NCBI RefSeq assembly: GCF_900115735.1
Contig: NZ_FOXO01000017.1
Span: 1 to 64,000, forward strand
DNA from: Butyrivibrio proteoclasticus
Lineage (GTDB): Bacteria; Bacillota; Clostridia; Lachnospirales; Lachnospiraceae
DNA: 64,000 bases
Direction: 5' to 3'
The notes under the pieces are model-generated. The model was not told the origin of the DNA. It did no database searches and worked only from the letters and a program-made list of their open reading frames with translations. The first letter of the stretch is position 1. Each line of letters starts with the position of its first letter. Positions 36,523 through 46,233 of this stretch are shown here, in pieces. A program made the translations under genes and the position numbers.

Positions 36523-37206
36523 ATGAGTAAACTAAAAGTTTGCCTTAGGCATATTTCGGAAGTGTTTTTATATGAGTATTACTGTTTGGGAGATGATGAA
36601 TATGAGATATCCGATGAGGATACATTGACACCTCACAAGGAGAAGGCAAAAGAACAGTTGCTTGCAGGAAATTATTCCGGGGCCCAGCAGGAATGGCTTA
36701 GTGCACACCTTGAGAACCCTGTGGACATGGAAACAATCCTTGGAATTATCTTGTGTTGTAAGCAACTTGGAGATGCAGATGGTGAATATTCCTATACCAC
36801 AGAATCTTATAATTACTGCTGCACAAGGGCTGAGCTTGCAGCTTATTACAGAAACCTTGGATGGTATTACCTGGAAAAATACAAGCCGGAAGTATCTGCA
36901 GCATGTTATCTCTATAGCAAATATTTTGGCGAATCCCAACAGGCTGATGCTGAACTGGAATTCCTGGAGAAGGCTGTAGGTAAGAAAGTTGCCAAAAAAG
37001 ACCTGCCTCAGCTTCAGAAGATTCTTAAGGATAACAAAATTCCGACAGAGGCTAACCCTGTAACCCTTGCACTTTTGTACAAGGCAGCAGAGGAAGCTGC
37101 AGAAGGCAGAGACAAAGACCAGGCGCTTGATTGCTATAGAATGGTTTATGATCTTACTGCTGATAAAGAGATTGGAAAAAGAATTGAATCCCTTGAATCA
37201 AGGTAA
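36523..37206 (+). CDS. TPR-like helical repeat protein of unknown function
   Basis: A 227-residue, mostly helical protein with patterns like TPR units: KEQLLAGNYSGAQQEWLSAH, YYRNLGWYYLEKYKPEVSAA and AAEGRDKDQALDCYRMVYDL. There is no signal peptide or catalytic motif. It starts after AGAGGAAAAG. Likely a protein-binding scaffold; the partner is unknown. Confidence 0.6.
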   Translation: MSKLKVCLRHISEVFLYEYYCLGDDEYEISDEDTLTPHKEKAKEQLLAGNYSGAQQEWLSAHLENPVDMETILGIILCCKQLGDADGEYSYTTESYNYCCTRAELAAYYRNLGWYYLEKYKPEVSAACYLYSKYFGESQQADAELEFLEKAVGKKVAKKDLPQLQKILKDNKIPTEANPVTLALLYKAAEEAAEGRDKDQALDCYRMVYDLTADKEIGKRIESLESR

Positions 37207-37418
37207 GGACTAACAATCTCCCCTATCCCCACAACAATCAATTCAAAACATCCCCCCTATCCCCTGCCTCCCAATGTGTGGCATACAAATTTCCAATACA
37301 ACCAGACAGTTTATGAACCATGAATTACAGGTTGTGAACAACCTATTGTTACTGCCTTCAAAATCAGATAATGTTGGCCACAGGAAGTATTTTATGTATT
37401 TATGGAGGTATGTAAGAA

Positions 37419-40409
37419 ATGAGTAAACATTCCAAGTTATGGACTGGTTTGGCATCTGTCAGTACATGCTGTCTGGTACTGTCAAGCGTTGGATTTAACT
37501 GTATGTTGGGGTATTCGGGTACAGTTAATCAGGCTTTGGGGATTACTACCAGTAAGGTTGTAAATGATGGCGATACGTCAGAAGATACAACATATTTTGA
37601 AAGTGATTATGGCGAATTAAATTCTGAGAATCTTCAGACACTTATCCGGGAGACTTACGATGAGGCGGTTCAGGAAGAGGCAGAAGGAGCAGTTTTATTA
37701 AAAAATGATAATAACGCACTTCCACTTTCATCTGACGAAACAAAAGTAACTCTTTTTGGACACGCAGTTGCACAGCCTTTGTACAAGAGCGCATCTGCAG
37801 GTTCAAAGGCATATGATACATCAGAGGGTATTGACCTGTACACAGCCCTTTCTGAGCAGGGATTTGAAATCAATGACACACTTTATAATGCATATGTTCA
37901 GTCCTCAACAGAAAGAGGAACCGGCAAATATGACTTTTTAACTAATACTACAAGCGTATTGTCAATGGGTGAAGAAGACATCTCTTTTTATACAGATGAT
38001 CTTAAGGCTTCATTTGCAGATTACAGCGATGTTGCAATCGTAATGCTTGCAAGAGAAGGCGGAGAAGGAATGGAGCTGGCTCTCGAGGACAGCTTTGAAG
38101 GAATCAGCCAGTTAGCACTTCATCAGGAGGAAAAAGACCTTCTGAATATGATAAAAGAATCTGGCGTATTCAATAAGGTGATCGTGCTGATAAACAGTGG
38201 TAATCCCATGGAGCTTGAGTGGCTCGATGAATATGGAGTAGATGCATGTCTCTGGATCGGTGAGCCGGGTCAGAGAGGATTTGAAGCAGTTGCACAGATC
38301 CTTAGCGGCAGCATCAATCCATCAGGATCACTTACAGATACATATGCTGCTAATTCACTTTCAGCACCCGCAGTTGTAAACGGAAGTTTCAATAACCAGA
38401 CATGGGCTAATCTTGATGAAGTACTTGTAGCTATAGATGATGACGATGCCGGAATATCTTATTCAACAGTTCAGGCAGAAGGCATCTATGTTGGATATAA
38501 GTACTACGAGACAAGATATGAAGACAGCATCCTCGGACAGGGCAATGCAACTTCATCTGTCGGTTCATCTTTTGGAAAAGATTGGAACTATGCCGCAGAA
38601 GTTACATACCCATTTGGATATGGACTTTCATATACTACTTTTGAAAAGACACTTGATAGCGTAACAATAAATGGAGATGAAATAACAGTTAATGTAACTG
38701 TAAAAAATACAGGTGATGTCGCCGGGAAGACTTCTATACAGATATATGCTCAGACTCCTTACGGAGATTATGAGAAAAAGAATCTGGTAGAAAAATCTGC
38801 TATCCAGCTGCTCGATTTTGGAAAGACAGATACACTTGAACCGGGGCAGTCACAGACACTTAGCATTACTTGTGATAAGTACCTTCTTGCAAGCTACGAT
38901 TACACAAATGCAAAAGGATATATCATGAGTGAAGGCGATTATTATATCGCAATCGGTGATAATGCACATGACGCCCTCAATAACGTTCTTGCAGCAAAGG
39001 GAGCAGAGAAACTTACTGATGAAAACGGTCAGGAAGTAACAGGAAATGTATCTAATGTATACGCATGGAGCGAAGCATTAGATACAGAAACATATAAGAC
39101 TTCACAGTACACAGATGAAGTTGTTACAAATCAGTTCGAAGAAGCTGATCCTAACTACTGGCAGGACGGTACAGTTACTTACCTGTCAAGAAATGACTGG
39201 GAAGGAACATATCCAACATCTGCTACACAGCTGACACTTAACGATGAGATGATCGAGCTTCTTGCAGGTAATTATTATGAAAAGAGTGAAGATGCACTTT
39301 CTGTATCTGATTTCACTCAGGGCGAAAACGTAGGAATGCCACTTGCTGCACTTATTGGACTTGATTACGACGATGAGGCATGGGATACATATTTAAACCA
39401 GTTCACAATATCTGAGCTTACAAGCCTTCTGTCAGATAACTTTGGTACAACTGAGATTGCTTCAGTAGGTAAGCCGGCAATTGTTGCAGGTGATGGACCT
39501 GATGGTGTTGGCGGTACATATAACGAGAGCAAGTACGGAACAAGCGTGCAGGATACATGCTTCCCAACAGAGATAGTTCTTGCTTCTACATTTAATAAAG
39601 ACCTTATGTACAACAGAGGCAAGCTCATGGCCAATGAGTGCATGTATCTCGGAATGGAAGAAGACTGGATGCCTGGAATTAACATCCACAGAACACCATT
39701 TGGTGGCAGAAACTTTGAATATTATTCAGAAGATGCAGTTATGAGTTATCTCTGTGCTATTCCTGAAGTAGTTGCTATGGAAGAAAGAGGCGTTCAGGCC
39801 GGTGCCAAGCATGTAGTTGGTAATGATCAGGAAAATAACAGAGAAGGAATCGCAGTATTCTTTAACGAACAGGCATTTAGAGAGACATCTCTAAGAGCAG
39901 CAGAAGGAGCCATAGCAGCAGCCGGTGGAAAAGCTCTTATGCACGGCTTTAACAGACTTGGCCTTGTATGGTGCTCAGAGAGTACAGCACTTTGTAGCCA
40001 GGTAATCGAGAATGAATGGGGATTTGTCGGACAGCAGGAAACTGACGCTGTAGCAGGTGCCGAGGGTACATATAAGTGGCATCTTACAAGTGCAGTTGCA
40101 GCCGGTGTAGATCAGTTCTGTCTTGATTTCTCCGGTTCAGTTGGAACAGCTGTAGCAAAGCAGATCACAGACACTGATGATGGAGACCTTCTGGCACTTG
40201 TCAGAAAGTCAGCACATGATTATCTCTATACAGTTGCAAATAGCAGCGTTATGAACGGATACAGCGTTGATTCTAAAATCGTATCTGTAACACCTTGGTG
40301 GCAGCCACTTATGATAGTTCTTATCGTAGTATTTGCTGCACTTGACATTTTATTTATATTCATGGATCTGAAGAAACGCAGAACTGTAATTGAGATTGTT
40401 AAGGAATGA
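37419..40409 (+). CDS. Membrane-anchored GH3 glycoside hydrolase with inverted domain order
   Basis: A 996-residue GH3 enzyme in which the C-type domain comes first. After an N-terminal membrane helix (about 8-38), residues 75-330 hold the GH3 C-domain (GAVLLKNDNNALPL), then a fibronectin-III-like domain (YPFGYGLSYT, VTVKNTGDVAG). The TIM barrel is at about 640-920 with KHVVGNDQENNREG and the nucleophile Asp about 876 in EWGFVGQQETDAV. A second helix at the C-terminus is followed by KKRR. Such reversed GH3 proteins are known from rumen bacteria (BglA of Butyrivibrio). Two membrane anchors are unusual and imply action at the outer face. First gene of an operon running to 45722. Confidence 0.88.
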   Translation: MSKHSKLWTGLASVSTCCLVLSSVGFNCMLGYSGTVNQALGITTSKVVNDGDTSEDTTYFESDYGELNSENLQTLIRETYDEAVQEEAEGAVLLKNDNNALPLSSDETKVTLFGHAVAQPLYKSASAGSKAYDTSEGIDLYTALSEQGFEINDTLYNAYVQSSTERGTGKYDFLTNTTSVLSMGEEDISFYTDDLKASFADYSDVAIVMLAREGGEGMELALEDSFEGISQLALHQEEKDLLNMIKESGVFNKVIVLINSGNPMELEWLDEYGVDACLWIGEPGQRGFEAVAQILSGSINPSGSLTDTYAANSLSAPAVVNGSFNNQTWANLDEVLVAIDDDDAGISYSTVQAEGIYVGYKYYETRYEDSILGQGNATSSVGSSFGKDWNYAAEVTYPFGYGLSYTTFEKTLDSVTINGDEITVNVTVKNTGDVAGKTSIQIYAQTPYGDYEKKNLVEKSAIQLLDFGKTDTLEPGQSQTLSITCDKYLLASYDYTNAKGYIMSEGDYYIAIGDNAHDALNNVLAAKGAEKLTDENGQEVTGNVSNVYAWSEALDTETYKTSQYTDEVVTNQFEEADPNYWQDGTVTYLSRNDWEGTYPTSATQLTLNDEMIELLAGNYYEKSEDALSVSDFTQGENVGMPLAALIGLDYDDEAWDTYLNQFTISELTSLLSDNFGTTEIASVGKPAIVAGDGPDGVGGTYNESKYGTSVQDTCFPTEIVLASTFNKDLMYNRGKLMANECMYLGMEEDWMPGINIHRTPFGGRNFEYYSEDAVMSYLCAIPEVVAMEERGVQAGAKHVVGNDQENNREGIAVFFNEQAFRETSLRAAEGAIAAAGGKALMHGFNRLGLVWCSESTALCSQVIENEWGFVGQQETDAVAGAEGTYKWHLTSAVAAGVDQFCLDFSGSVGTAVAKQITDTDDGDLLALVRKSAHDYLYTVANSSVMNGYSVDSKIVSVTPWWQPLMIVLIVVFAALDILFIFMDLKKRRTVIEIVKE

Positions 40410-40420
40410 GGTGGACGAAT

Positions 40421-40816
40421 ATGAAGAACTTTTTAGCAAAAAAATCATATGGCTTTTGTGCCGTAGTGCTGGCGCTTATTGTTGCAGTTATATCACTTGT
40501 CAGATACCTGGCATGGGCTCCTGCTCATAATGCCACAAATGCGATGGTAGTGGCTGCACTTGTAATAGGAATTGTATTAAATGTTATTATAATGATAAAG
40601 GATGAGGACCTTCTCCTGGTAGCTGCAACAGCTTGCTATTCATTTGCGGTGTTCAGACACCTGGCTGATCAGGTCGGATCATTCGTAGATGCATTTCAGG
40701 GCATTAACATGTTCGGAGATGCCACACAGGTCGGAAACATAGTGTCTATAGCAATTGTTATGGGCATTGGAGTATTGCTTACAATTATTAGTGGATTTTT
40801 AAGAAGAGAAGTTTAA
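40421..40816 (+). CDS. Small four-helix membrane protein
   Basis: A 131-residue protein with four hydrophobic segments. The ATG at 40421 follows GAGGTGG, 11 bases after the GH3 stop, and two bases separate its end from the GH2 gene. No family is recognised. Position between two hydrolases suggests a role with the membrane-bound enzyme. Confidence 0.65.
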   Translation: MKNFLAKKSYGFCAVVLALIVAVISLVRYLAWAPAHNATNAMVVAALVIGIVLNVIIMIKDEDLLLVAATACYSFAVFRHLADQVGSFVDAFQGINMFGDATQVGNIVSIAIVMGIGVLLTIISGFLRREV

Positions 40817-40818
40817 TT

Positions 40819-43194
40819 ATGAAGAGAATATGCTTAAATGACAACTGGAAATGTTTTGTTACAGGGAAAAGAGATACCGCAATTGATGTAACTCTTCCTT
40901 ATGATGCGATGCTATTGGATGAAAAGGACGACGAAAGCGTCACTGGAGTAAATCTTGGATGGTATGTGCCACAGGATTACTCTTTTGAAAAGACTCTTTT
41001 GGCTCCAAAGGAATGGGCAGACCAGATCACAGTTCTGTATTTTGAAGGTGTCTATCACAAGGCAACTGTATATGTAAATGGCGTCAAAGCTGCTTATCAG
41101 GATTATGGTTACACCGGATTTTATGTGGATGTGACACAGCTTCTGAAATATGGTGAGGACAACACTATTCTTGTAGAAGCTATAAATACTGATCAGCCCA
41201 ATAGCAGATGGTATACAGGAACCGGTATCTACAGGCCTGTATGGCTATACCAGATGCCACAAAAGCATATTCTCATAAACGGAATTAAGGTTGATACCCT
41301 GTCAATAGATCCTCCAGTGATAAAGGTTGCGGTTAGTACAAACGCAGAAGGCCAGGTGACATGCGCTGTAGCAGAGCTTGATACGGTGGTAAAAGAAATA
41401 ACTAACGCTGATGGTGTAGCCGAGATTACCATGGAGCTTCCCAAAGCAGAACTTTGGAGCCCCGAAAATCCTAAGCTTTATGACCTTAAGGTAAGCTTTG
41501 GTGATGATGTCAGAACTGAGCGCATTGGTATCAGAACCCTTGAATTTAATGCTAAAAAAGGCTTTGCCATCAATGGAAAAAGAGTGATACTTCGAGGCGC
41601 ATGCATTCACCATGACAATGGTATCCTCGGAGCAGCCGGACATGAGTTCTCTGACTACAGAAAGATCAGACTCATGAAGGAAAATGGCTATAATGCAGTG
41701 CGTAGTGCTCACAATCCTTGCTCTGAGGCTATTCTTAGAGCATGCGATGAAATGGGCGTCCTGATGATGGATGAGTACGTCGATGCCTGGTATATCCACA
41801 AGACCAGATACGACTATGCAACCTCAGTTGAAAAGAACTACAAAACAGACTTAAAGGCCCTTGTAGATAAGGATTACAATCATCCGAGCGTTATCATGTA
41901 TTCAACCGGTAATGAAGTTGCAGAGACAGCTCAGGCAAAGGGTATCGAGCTTTGCGGCGATATGACTGACTACCTCCATGAACTTGATCCTTCAAGACCC
42001 GTATCATGTGGAATCAATATCTTTTTTAACTTCTTAAGTTCAATGGGACTTGGCATCTACTCTGATAAAAAGGCAGAGCAGGAAGTTAAGAATGTCAAAA
42101 AGAAGAAGGCAGTTGGCAGTGAATTCTTTAATAACCTTGCAGGGATACTTGGCGCAGATTTCATGAAGTTCGGAGCTACTCTGTATCCTTGCGACGTACT
42201 GACTAGAGACGCCTTTGCAAGAATGGATTTTGCAGGGTACAACTATGGAATCAACAGATATGTCCATGATCTAAAGAAATATCCTGACCGATTGATACTT
42301 GGAAGTGAGACATTTTGCAGCGATGCCTACAGGTTCATGGAGCTTGCTGCAGATGAGCCCAGGATAATAGGCGACTTCGTATGGTCAGGTATGGATTACC
42401 TGGGAGAAGTAGGTGTCGGAAGCTGGGAATATCAGGACTATGCACCGGATTTTAGCCACGGAAAAGGATGGGTTACAGCGGGTTCCGGAAGAGTTGATCT
42501 TACAGGTAAATCTCTTTCTGAAGCTGATTACACCCGCGTAGCCTTTGGACTAAAGGACATTGCAATAGGTGTTATCCCTGTAAAATATGCTGATCAAAAA
42601 CATTCTCCATCTGCATGGAAGATGACAAATGCCATGGCCAGCTGGTCATGGGAAGGATGCGAGAATAAGAAGACCAAGGTAGAGGTCTATGCCCGCGCAT
42701 ACGAGATAGAGCTTCTGTTAAACGGTAAAACTATCGGTAAAAAGAGACCCCAAAACGATTGCAGAGTAGTGTTTGATGTTACTTATATGCCGGGTGAACT
42801 TAAGGCTGTGGCATACGCTGAAAATGGTAAAGTAATTGCTACAACAGTTCTTTTAACTGCTGGGAAAAAGACTCAGTTAGTAGTAGAGCCGGAGCTTGCA
42901 GCAATAAATAGTGACGGCGATCTTGCTTATGTTCGACTTAAGTTTACAGATCAGTCAGGAGAGGTAAAGCCTCTTGAAAGAGATCACATTAAGGTCAGCG
43001 TAACCGGTGGAGAGCTCATTGGCCTTGGCAGCGCCTGCCCATATTATGAAGGCAGTTACCTGGATGATGTCTGCGACACATACTACGGTGAAGCACTGGC
43101 TGTAATAAGACCTGTAAGTAAAGGAAACATAGTGATAAATGCTACTTCACTTAATAAGAATCTGACAGCGTCGGCCACTGTAGAGGTAAGATGA
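40819..43194 (+). CDS. GH2 glycoside hydrolase (beta-galactosidase-like)
   Basis: A 791-residue GH2 enzyme: sugar-binding domain (LNDNWKCFVTG, TGIYRPVWLY), immunoglobulin-like domain, TIM barrel with RGACIHHDNG, acid/base Glu about 366 (STGNEVAETA) and nucleophile Glu about 497 (ILGSETF). C-terminal immunoglobulin-like domains (DUF4982 type) follow. There is no signal peptide, so it is cytoplasmic. Galactosidase, glucuronidase and mannosidase members share this layout, so specificity is open. Confidence 0.9.
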   Translation: MKRICLNDNWKCFVTGKRDTAIDVTLPYDAMLLDEKDDESVTGVNLGWYVPQDYSFEKTLLAPKEWADQITVLYFEGVYHKATVYVNGVKAAYQDYGYTGFYVDVTQLLKYGEDNTILVEAINTDQPNSRWYTGTGIYRPVWLYQMPQKHILINGIKVDTLSIDPPVIKVAVSTNAEGQVTCAVAELDTVVKEITNADGVAEITMELPKAELWSPENPKLYDLKVSFGDDVRTERIGIRTLEFNAKKGFAINGKRVILRGACIHHDNGILGAAGHEFSDYRKIRLMKENGYNAVRSAHNPCSEAILRACDEMGVLMMDEYVDAWYIHKTRYDYATSVEKNYKTDLKALVDKDYNHPSVIMYSTGNEVAETAQAKGIELCGDMTDYLHELDPSRPVSCGINIFFNFLSSMGLGIYSDKKAEQEVKNVKKKKAVGSEFFNNLAGILGADFMKFGATLYPCDVLTRDAFARMDFAGYNYGINRYVHDLKKYPDRLILGSETFCSDAYRFMELAADEPRIIGDFVWSGMDYLGEVGVGSWEYQDYAPDFSHGKGWVTAGSGRVDLTGKSLSEADYTRVAFGLKDIAIGVIPVKYADQKHSPSAWKMTNAMASWSWEGCENKKTKVEVYARAYEIELLLNGKTIGKKRPQNDCRVVFDVTYMPGELKAVAYAENGKVIATTVLLTAGKKTQLVVEPELAAINSDGDLAYVRLKFTDQSGEVKPLERDHIKVSVTGGELIGLGSACPYYEGSYLDDVCDTYYGEALAVIRPVSKGNIVINATSLNKNLTASATVEVR

Positions 43195-43724
43195 TGAATA
43201 GAGAAAAGATAAAGAAGTTACTATTTCAGTTTGTTAAGTTTTATCTCTTTTCTCTTTTGGTTACGCTGCTTCAGTATTTGCTTCTGACTTTTTTGCCCAC
43301 AGTAATTAATAACAACACAGATTGGTGTAGTGTACCTTGTCAGCTTTTTAGGGTAAAATTGGGTATAGTAGATACATATATATTTAATTATCCGGTAACC
43401 GGAGATGAAACTGGTGGAATGGGATATTTTGCAGCCTTTGCGATCACTTTGTTTATTGCACAGTGCGTAAATTTCCCAATGCAGAGAAATGTTACCTTTA
43501 AGTCTCATGGAAATGTTTGGTATCAGGCAATGTGGTATGTCATAGCATTTGTCGCAATAACGGTAGTGTGCAGCGTGCTGATGTCCATCTATGTTCCTGT
43601 TTGTAAGCAGTTCCTTGAGCCTGCCGTTTATAACATTCTCATAACTGTTATAAATGGTGGTGTGCAGATGGTGATATATTTCCCTGTTTATAAGATTATT
43701 TTTCCAGAGGTAGAACGTGATTAA
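43191..43724 (+). CDS. GtrA-like family membrane protein
   Basis: A 177-residue protein with four helices and the pattern NFPMQRNVTFKS, which matches the NxxxxRxxxF motif of GtrA proteins. GtrA-type proteins are linked to flipping of lipid-linked sugars. It overlaps the GH2 stop by 4 bp and the regulator start by 8 bp, so the operon is translationally coupled. Confidence 0.75.
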   Translation: MMNREKIKKLLFQFVKFYLFSLLVTLLQYLLLTFLPTVINNNTDWCSVPCQLFRVKLGIVDTYIFNYPVTGDETGGMGYFAAFAITLFIAQCVNFPMQRNVTFKSHGNVWYQAMWYVIAFVAITVVCSVLMSIYVPVCKQFLEPAVYNILITVINGGVQMVIYFPVYKIIFPEVERD

Positions 43725-44439
43725 AATCGCTGTTGTAGATGACGATCTTAATGAACAGCAAAAATTATCAGATATGTTCACAAGACTTGGTGGAGAGATA
43801 GGGATCGACCTGTCTGTCGTTACGTTCTCAGACAGGGAGTCTTTCCTGTCCGGGTACGATAAGAGCTATGCGATGCTCTGTCTCGACATTGAGCTTAATA
43901 CAGAAGATGATAGTGATAATGGAATTGAACTTGCCAAAAAGATAAGGCAGGTCGATTCTGATGTCATTATCATCTTTATTACTAATCTGGCTCAGATGGC
44001 TATCAAAGGCTATGAAGTCAGGGCTTTTGATTTCATAGTAAAACCTGTCAATTACGGTGATTTTGCCATGAAGATGAGGAACGCTCTTGGTTTTTATCAG
44101 GGGCACAGGTCAGAGAGCTTTAAAGTTCAGACAGAGCATGGCTTTGTCATGATCTCAAGTGACGATCTCTATTACATAGAGGTGAACGGTCACTATATTT
44201 ACTATCACACTACCAATCAGGTTTACAAACAAAAAGGCACGCTAAAAGAGATAGAGGTTAAGATATCAGAACTGCCCTTTAAGAGGTGTAACAACTGCTA
44301 TCTGATCAATCTTAAACATGTAAGCGGTGTCGATAAGGATGATGTAATTGTAGGCGGAGACAGACTTAAGATAAGCCGCCCCAAAAAGAGGGAGTTCTTG
44401 CAGGCAATTGCTGAATACATGGGAGGTAAGACTTTGTGA
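43717..44439 (+). CDS. LytTR response regulator (AgrA type)
   Basis: A 240-residue regulator starting at GTG behind AGAGGTAG. The receiver domain has VVDDDL, the phospho-Asp at about residue 57 (LCLDIEL) and FIVKPV. The LytTR domain (about 135-235) has DLYYIEVNGHYIYYHT and FKRCNNCYLINLKHV. It overlaps the kinase gene by 4 bp. AgrA-type regulators often respond to peptides, but no AgrB/AgrD is present in the window. Confidence 0.9.
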   Translation: MIKIAVVDDDLNEQQKLSDMFTRLGGEIGIDLSVVTFSDRESFLSGYDKSYAMLCLDIELNTEDDSDNGIELAKKIRQVDSDVIIIFITNLAQMAIKGYEVRAFDFIVKPVNYGDFAMKMRNALGFYQGHRSESFKVQTEHGFVMISSDDLYYIEVNGHYIYYHTTNQVYKQKGTLKEIEVKISELPFKRCNNCYLINLKHVSGVDKDDVIVGGDRLKISRPKKREFLQAIAEYMGGKTL

Positions 44440-45722
44440 ATACCATGTTTGAAATATGGGATCTAATTTCATATGCAGTACAGCTGATATTGTCCGGAAC
44501 TATAGTGATCATTTTTAGTCCCAGGAAAAAATACTGGGGACTGCGCTATGCTGTTTCAGCAGCTCTTTTCATTTTGGTATCTCTTTTTATGAATCATTTT
44601 TCCAGGAATATCATGGAGGTAATAGGCTTTGTGGGCTACTGGTCGCTGTATATTGCGGGGGTATTGTTCCAGATATTCTTGTGCACAGAGTACAACATGA
44701 GGCAGGTTCTGTACTACTCCATTGTAGCTCTTGCAGTGCAGCATGTTGCCTTTGATATATGCGAGATCTTTGATGCGATATTTGGCAGAATACAGGTAAT
44801 AGATATAGTTGTCTATATTCTTATCTATGGGATATTTGCCTTTGTTATCAAAAGAATCTTTGCCAAGATGGAAGCCAAGAGCTTTAAGCAGACAGATCTG
44901 GTACCAATCATAACGATCATGATGATCGTGCTATTTGTAAGTGTCATGTATAAAGGCAATACCTTTTATGATGTGGAATTCTCCTGGAATTATGTATATT
45001 ACAGGATTGTTGATGCTCTTTGCTGCGTATATATTCTGTGGACACAGGGTACAAGGCGGCTCAGCGAGTACTATGCAAGCGAGCTTGAGGGTATCAATAA
45101 GGCATTTATGATCCAAAAGGAGCAGTTCAAGATCAAGCAGGAGACCATCGACAGTATCAATAGAAAGTGCCATGATCTAAAGCATCAGATCGAGGCTATT
45201 CATCACATGGAGAAGGATAGCGACAGAGAGGCTTTCTATAAAGAGCTGAAGAAAGATATTATGATCTACGATGTGGCCATAGATACTGGTAACGAGGCCC
45301 TTAATGTCCTGATGATGGATAAGGGGCTGTACTGCTGCGAACATGATATACAGCTAAGCTGCATGGCCGACGCAGGATCACTCTCATTCATGAAACTCGA
45401 GGATGTCTATGCAATATTCGGAAATGCTCTGGATAACGCCATTACAGCGGTTGAGAAGATAAGTGATAAGGAAAAGAGAGTTATAAATCTGAAGGTCCTT
45501 AATCAGAACAACATGTTCATGCTGCAGCTTCAGAACTATTACAACGGAGTCCTGTCATTTGAAGATGGCATGCCCCTCACAACCAAGACAGACAAGACCC
45601 AGCACGGCTTTGGCGTCAAGAGCATCAGATATCTTGCCGAGAAGTACGGCGGCACTATGACAGTAAATGCCAAGGACGGCATATTTACCCTGCAGATATT
45701 GCTTCCAATAATGGAACAGTAG
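44436..45722 (+). CDS. GHKL sensor histidine kinase (AgrC type)
   Basis: A 428-residue membrane kinase starting at GTG, with six hydrophobic helices in the first 200 residues. A dimerisation helix follows with the phospho-acceptor His at about 246 in CHDLKHQIEA, then an ATPase domain with FGNALDNAITA and a glycine box HGFGVKSIRY. It lacks a periplasmic domain, as in AgrC-like peptide or membrane-state sensors. Last gene of the operon; array B follows. Confidence 0.9.
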   Translation: MNTMFEIWDLISYAVQLILSGTIVIIFSPRKKYWGLRYAVSAALFILVSLFMNHFSRNIMEVIGFVGYWSLYIAGVLFQIFLCTEYNMRQVLYYSIVALAVQHVAFDICEIFDAIFGRIQVIDIVVYILIYGIFAFVIKRIFAKMEAKSFKQTDLVPIITIMMIVLFVSVMYKGNTFYDVEFSWNYVYYRIVDALCCVYILWTQGTRRLSEYYASELEGINKAFMIQKEQFKIKQETIDSINRKCHDLKHQIEAIHHMEKDSDREAFYKELKKDIMIYDVAIDTGNEALNVLMMDKGLYCCEHDIQLSCMADAGSLSFMKLEDVYAIFGNALDNAITAVEKISDKEKRVINLKVLNQNNMFMLQLQNYYNGVLSFEDGMPLTTKTDKTQHGFGVKSIRYLAEKYGGTMTVNAKDGIFTLQILLPIMEQ

Positions 45723-45795
45723 GGGATGTTAAAAGAGATGTTTTTTGGGGAGATTCTAGGAGTGAGATTCGGTTCGGGAGTGAGATTCCAGCGGC

Positions 45796-46146
45796 GTACG
45801 GATAAGAACAGTCCTAGAACATGATTTTATCCGTACAATCCCCAGGAAAAAGATCTGTTTTAGGAGTGAGATTCCAGCGACGTACGGATAAGATCAGTCC
45901 TAGAACATGATTTTATCCGTACATTCCCAAAGAAAAGAGCTGTTTTAGGAGTGATATTCCGGCGACGTACGGATAAGATTAGTCCTAGAACATGATTTTA
46001 TCCGTACATTTCCCAGGAAAAGAGCTGTTATAGGAGTGATATTCTAGCGACGTACGGATAAGATTAGTCCTAGAACATGATTTTATCCGTACACTCCCCA
46101 GAAAAAGAGCTGTTTTAGGAGTGATATTCTGGCGACGTACGGATAA
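45796..46146. repeat. Array B: GTACGGATAA/TTATCCGTAC inverted motifs, period 85 bp
   Basis: GTACGGATAA starts at 45796, 45882, 45967, 46052 and 46137; TTATCCGTAC starts at 45827, 45913, 45998 and 46083. The period is 85-86 bp and the gap inside each pair is always 21 nt, as in array A. The pairing can be extended by ATCA/TGAT inside the loop. Here the whole unit is well conserved (GTCCTAGAACATGATT, CTGTTTTAGGAGTGA). It fills most of the 511-bp stretch between the AgrC-type kinase and the J-domain gene. Confidence 0.92.
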
Positions 46147-46233
46147 GATCAGTCTTAGAACGCTAATCAAGGCAAATTGTTCAGAGGAACTGATCAGTTT
46201 CTTACATGAGAAAAGGATATCACATTAATCTGT

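Noticed and set aside
43221-43781. Long minus-strand frame of 186 codons opposite the GtrA-like gene
   Set aside because: It is a shadow of the plus-strand GtrA-like protein and the start of the regulator, with no ribosome site and no family resemblance.
45796-46146. Array B as a CRISPR array
   Set aside because: The whole 85-bp unit is conserved, so there are no unique spacers; it is a tandem repeat with internal inverted motifs.
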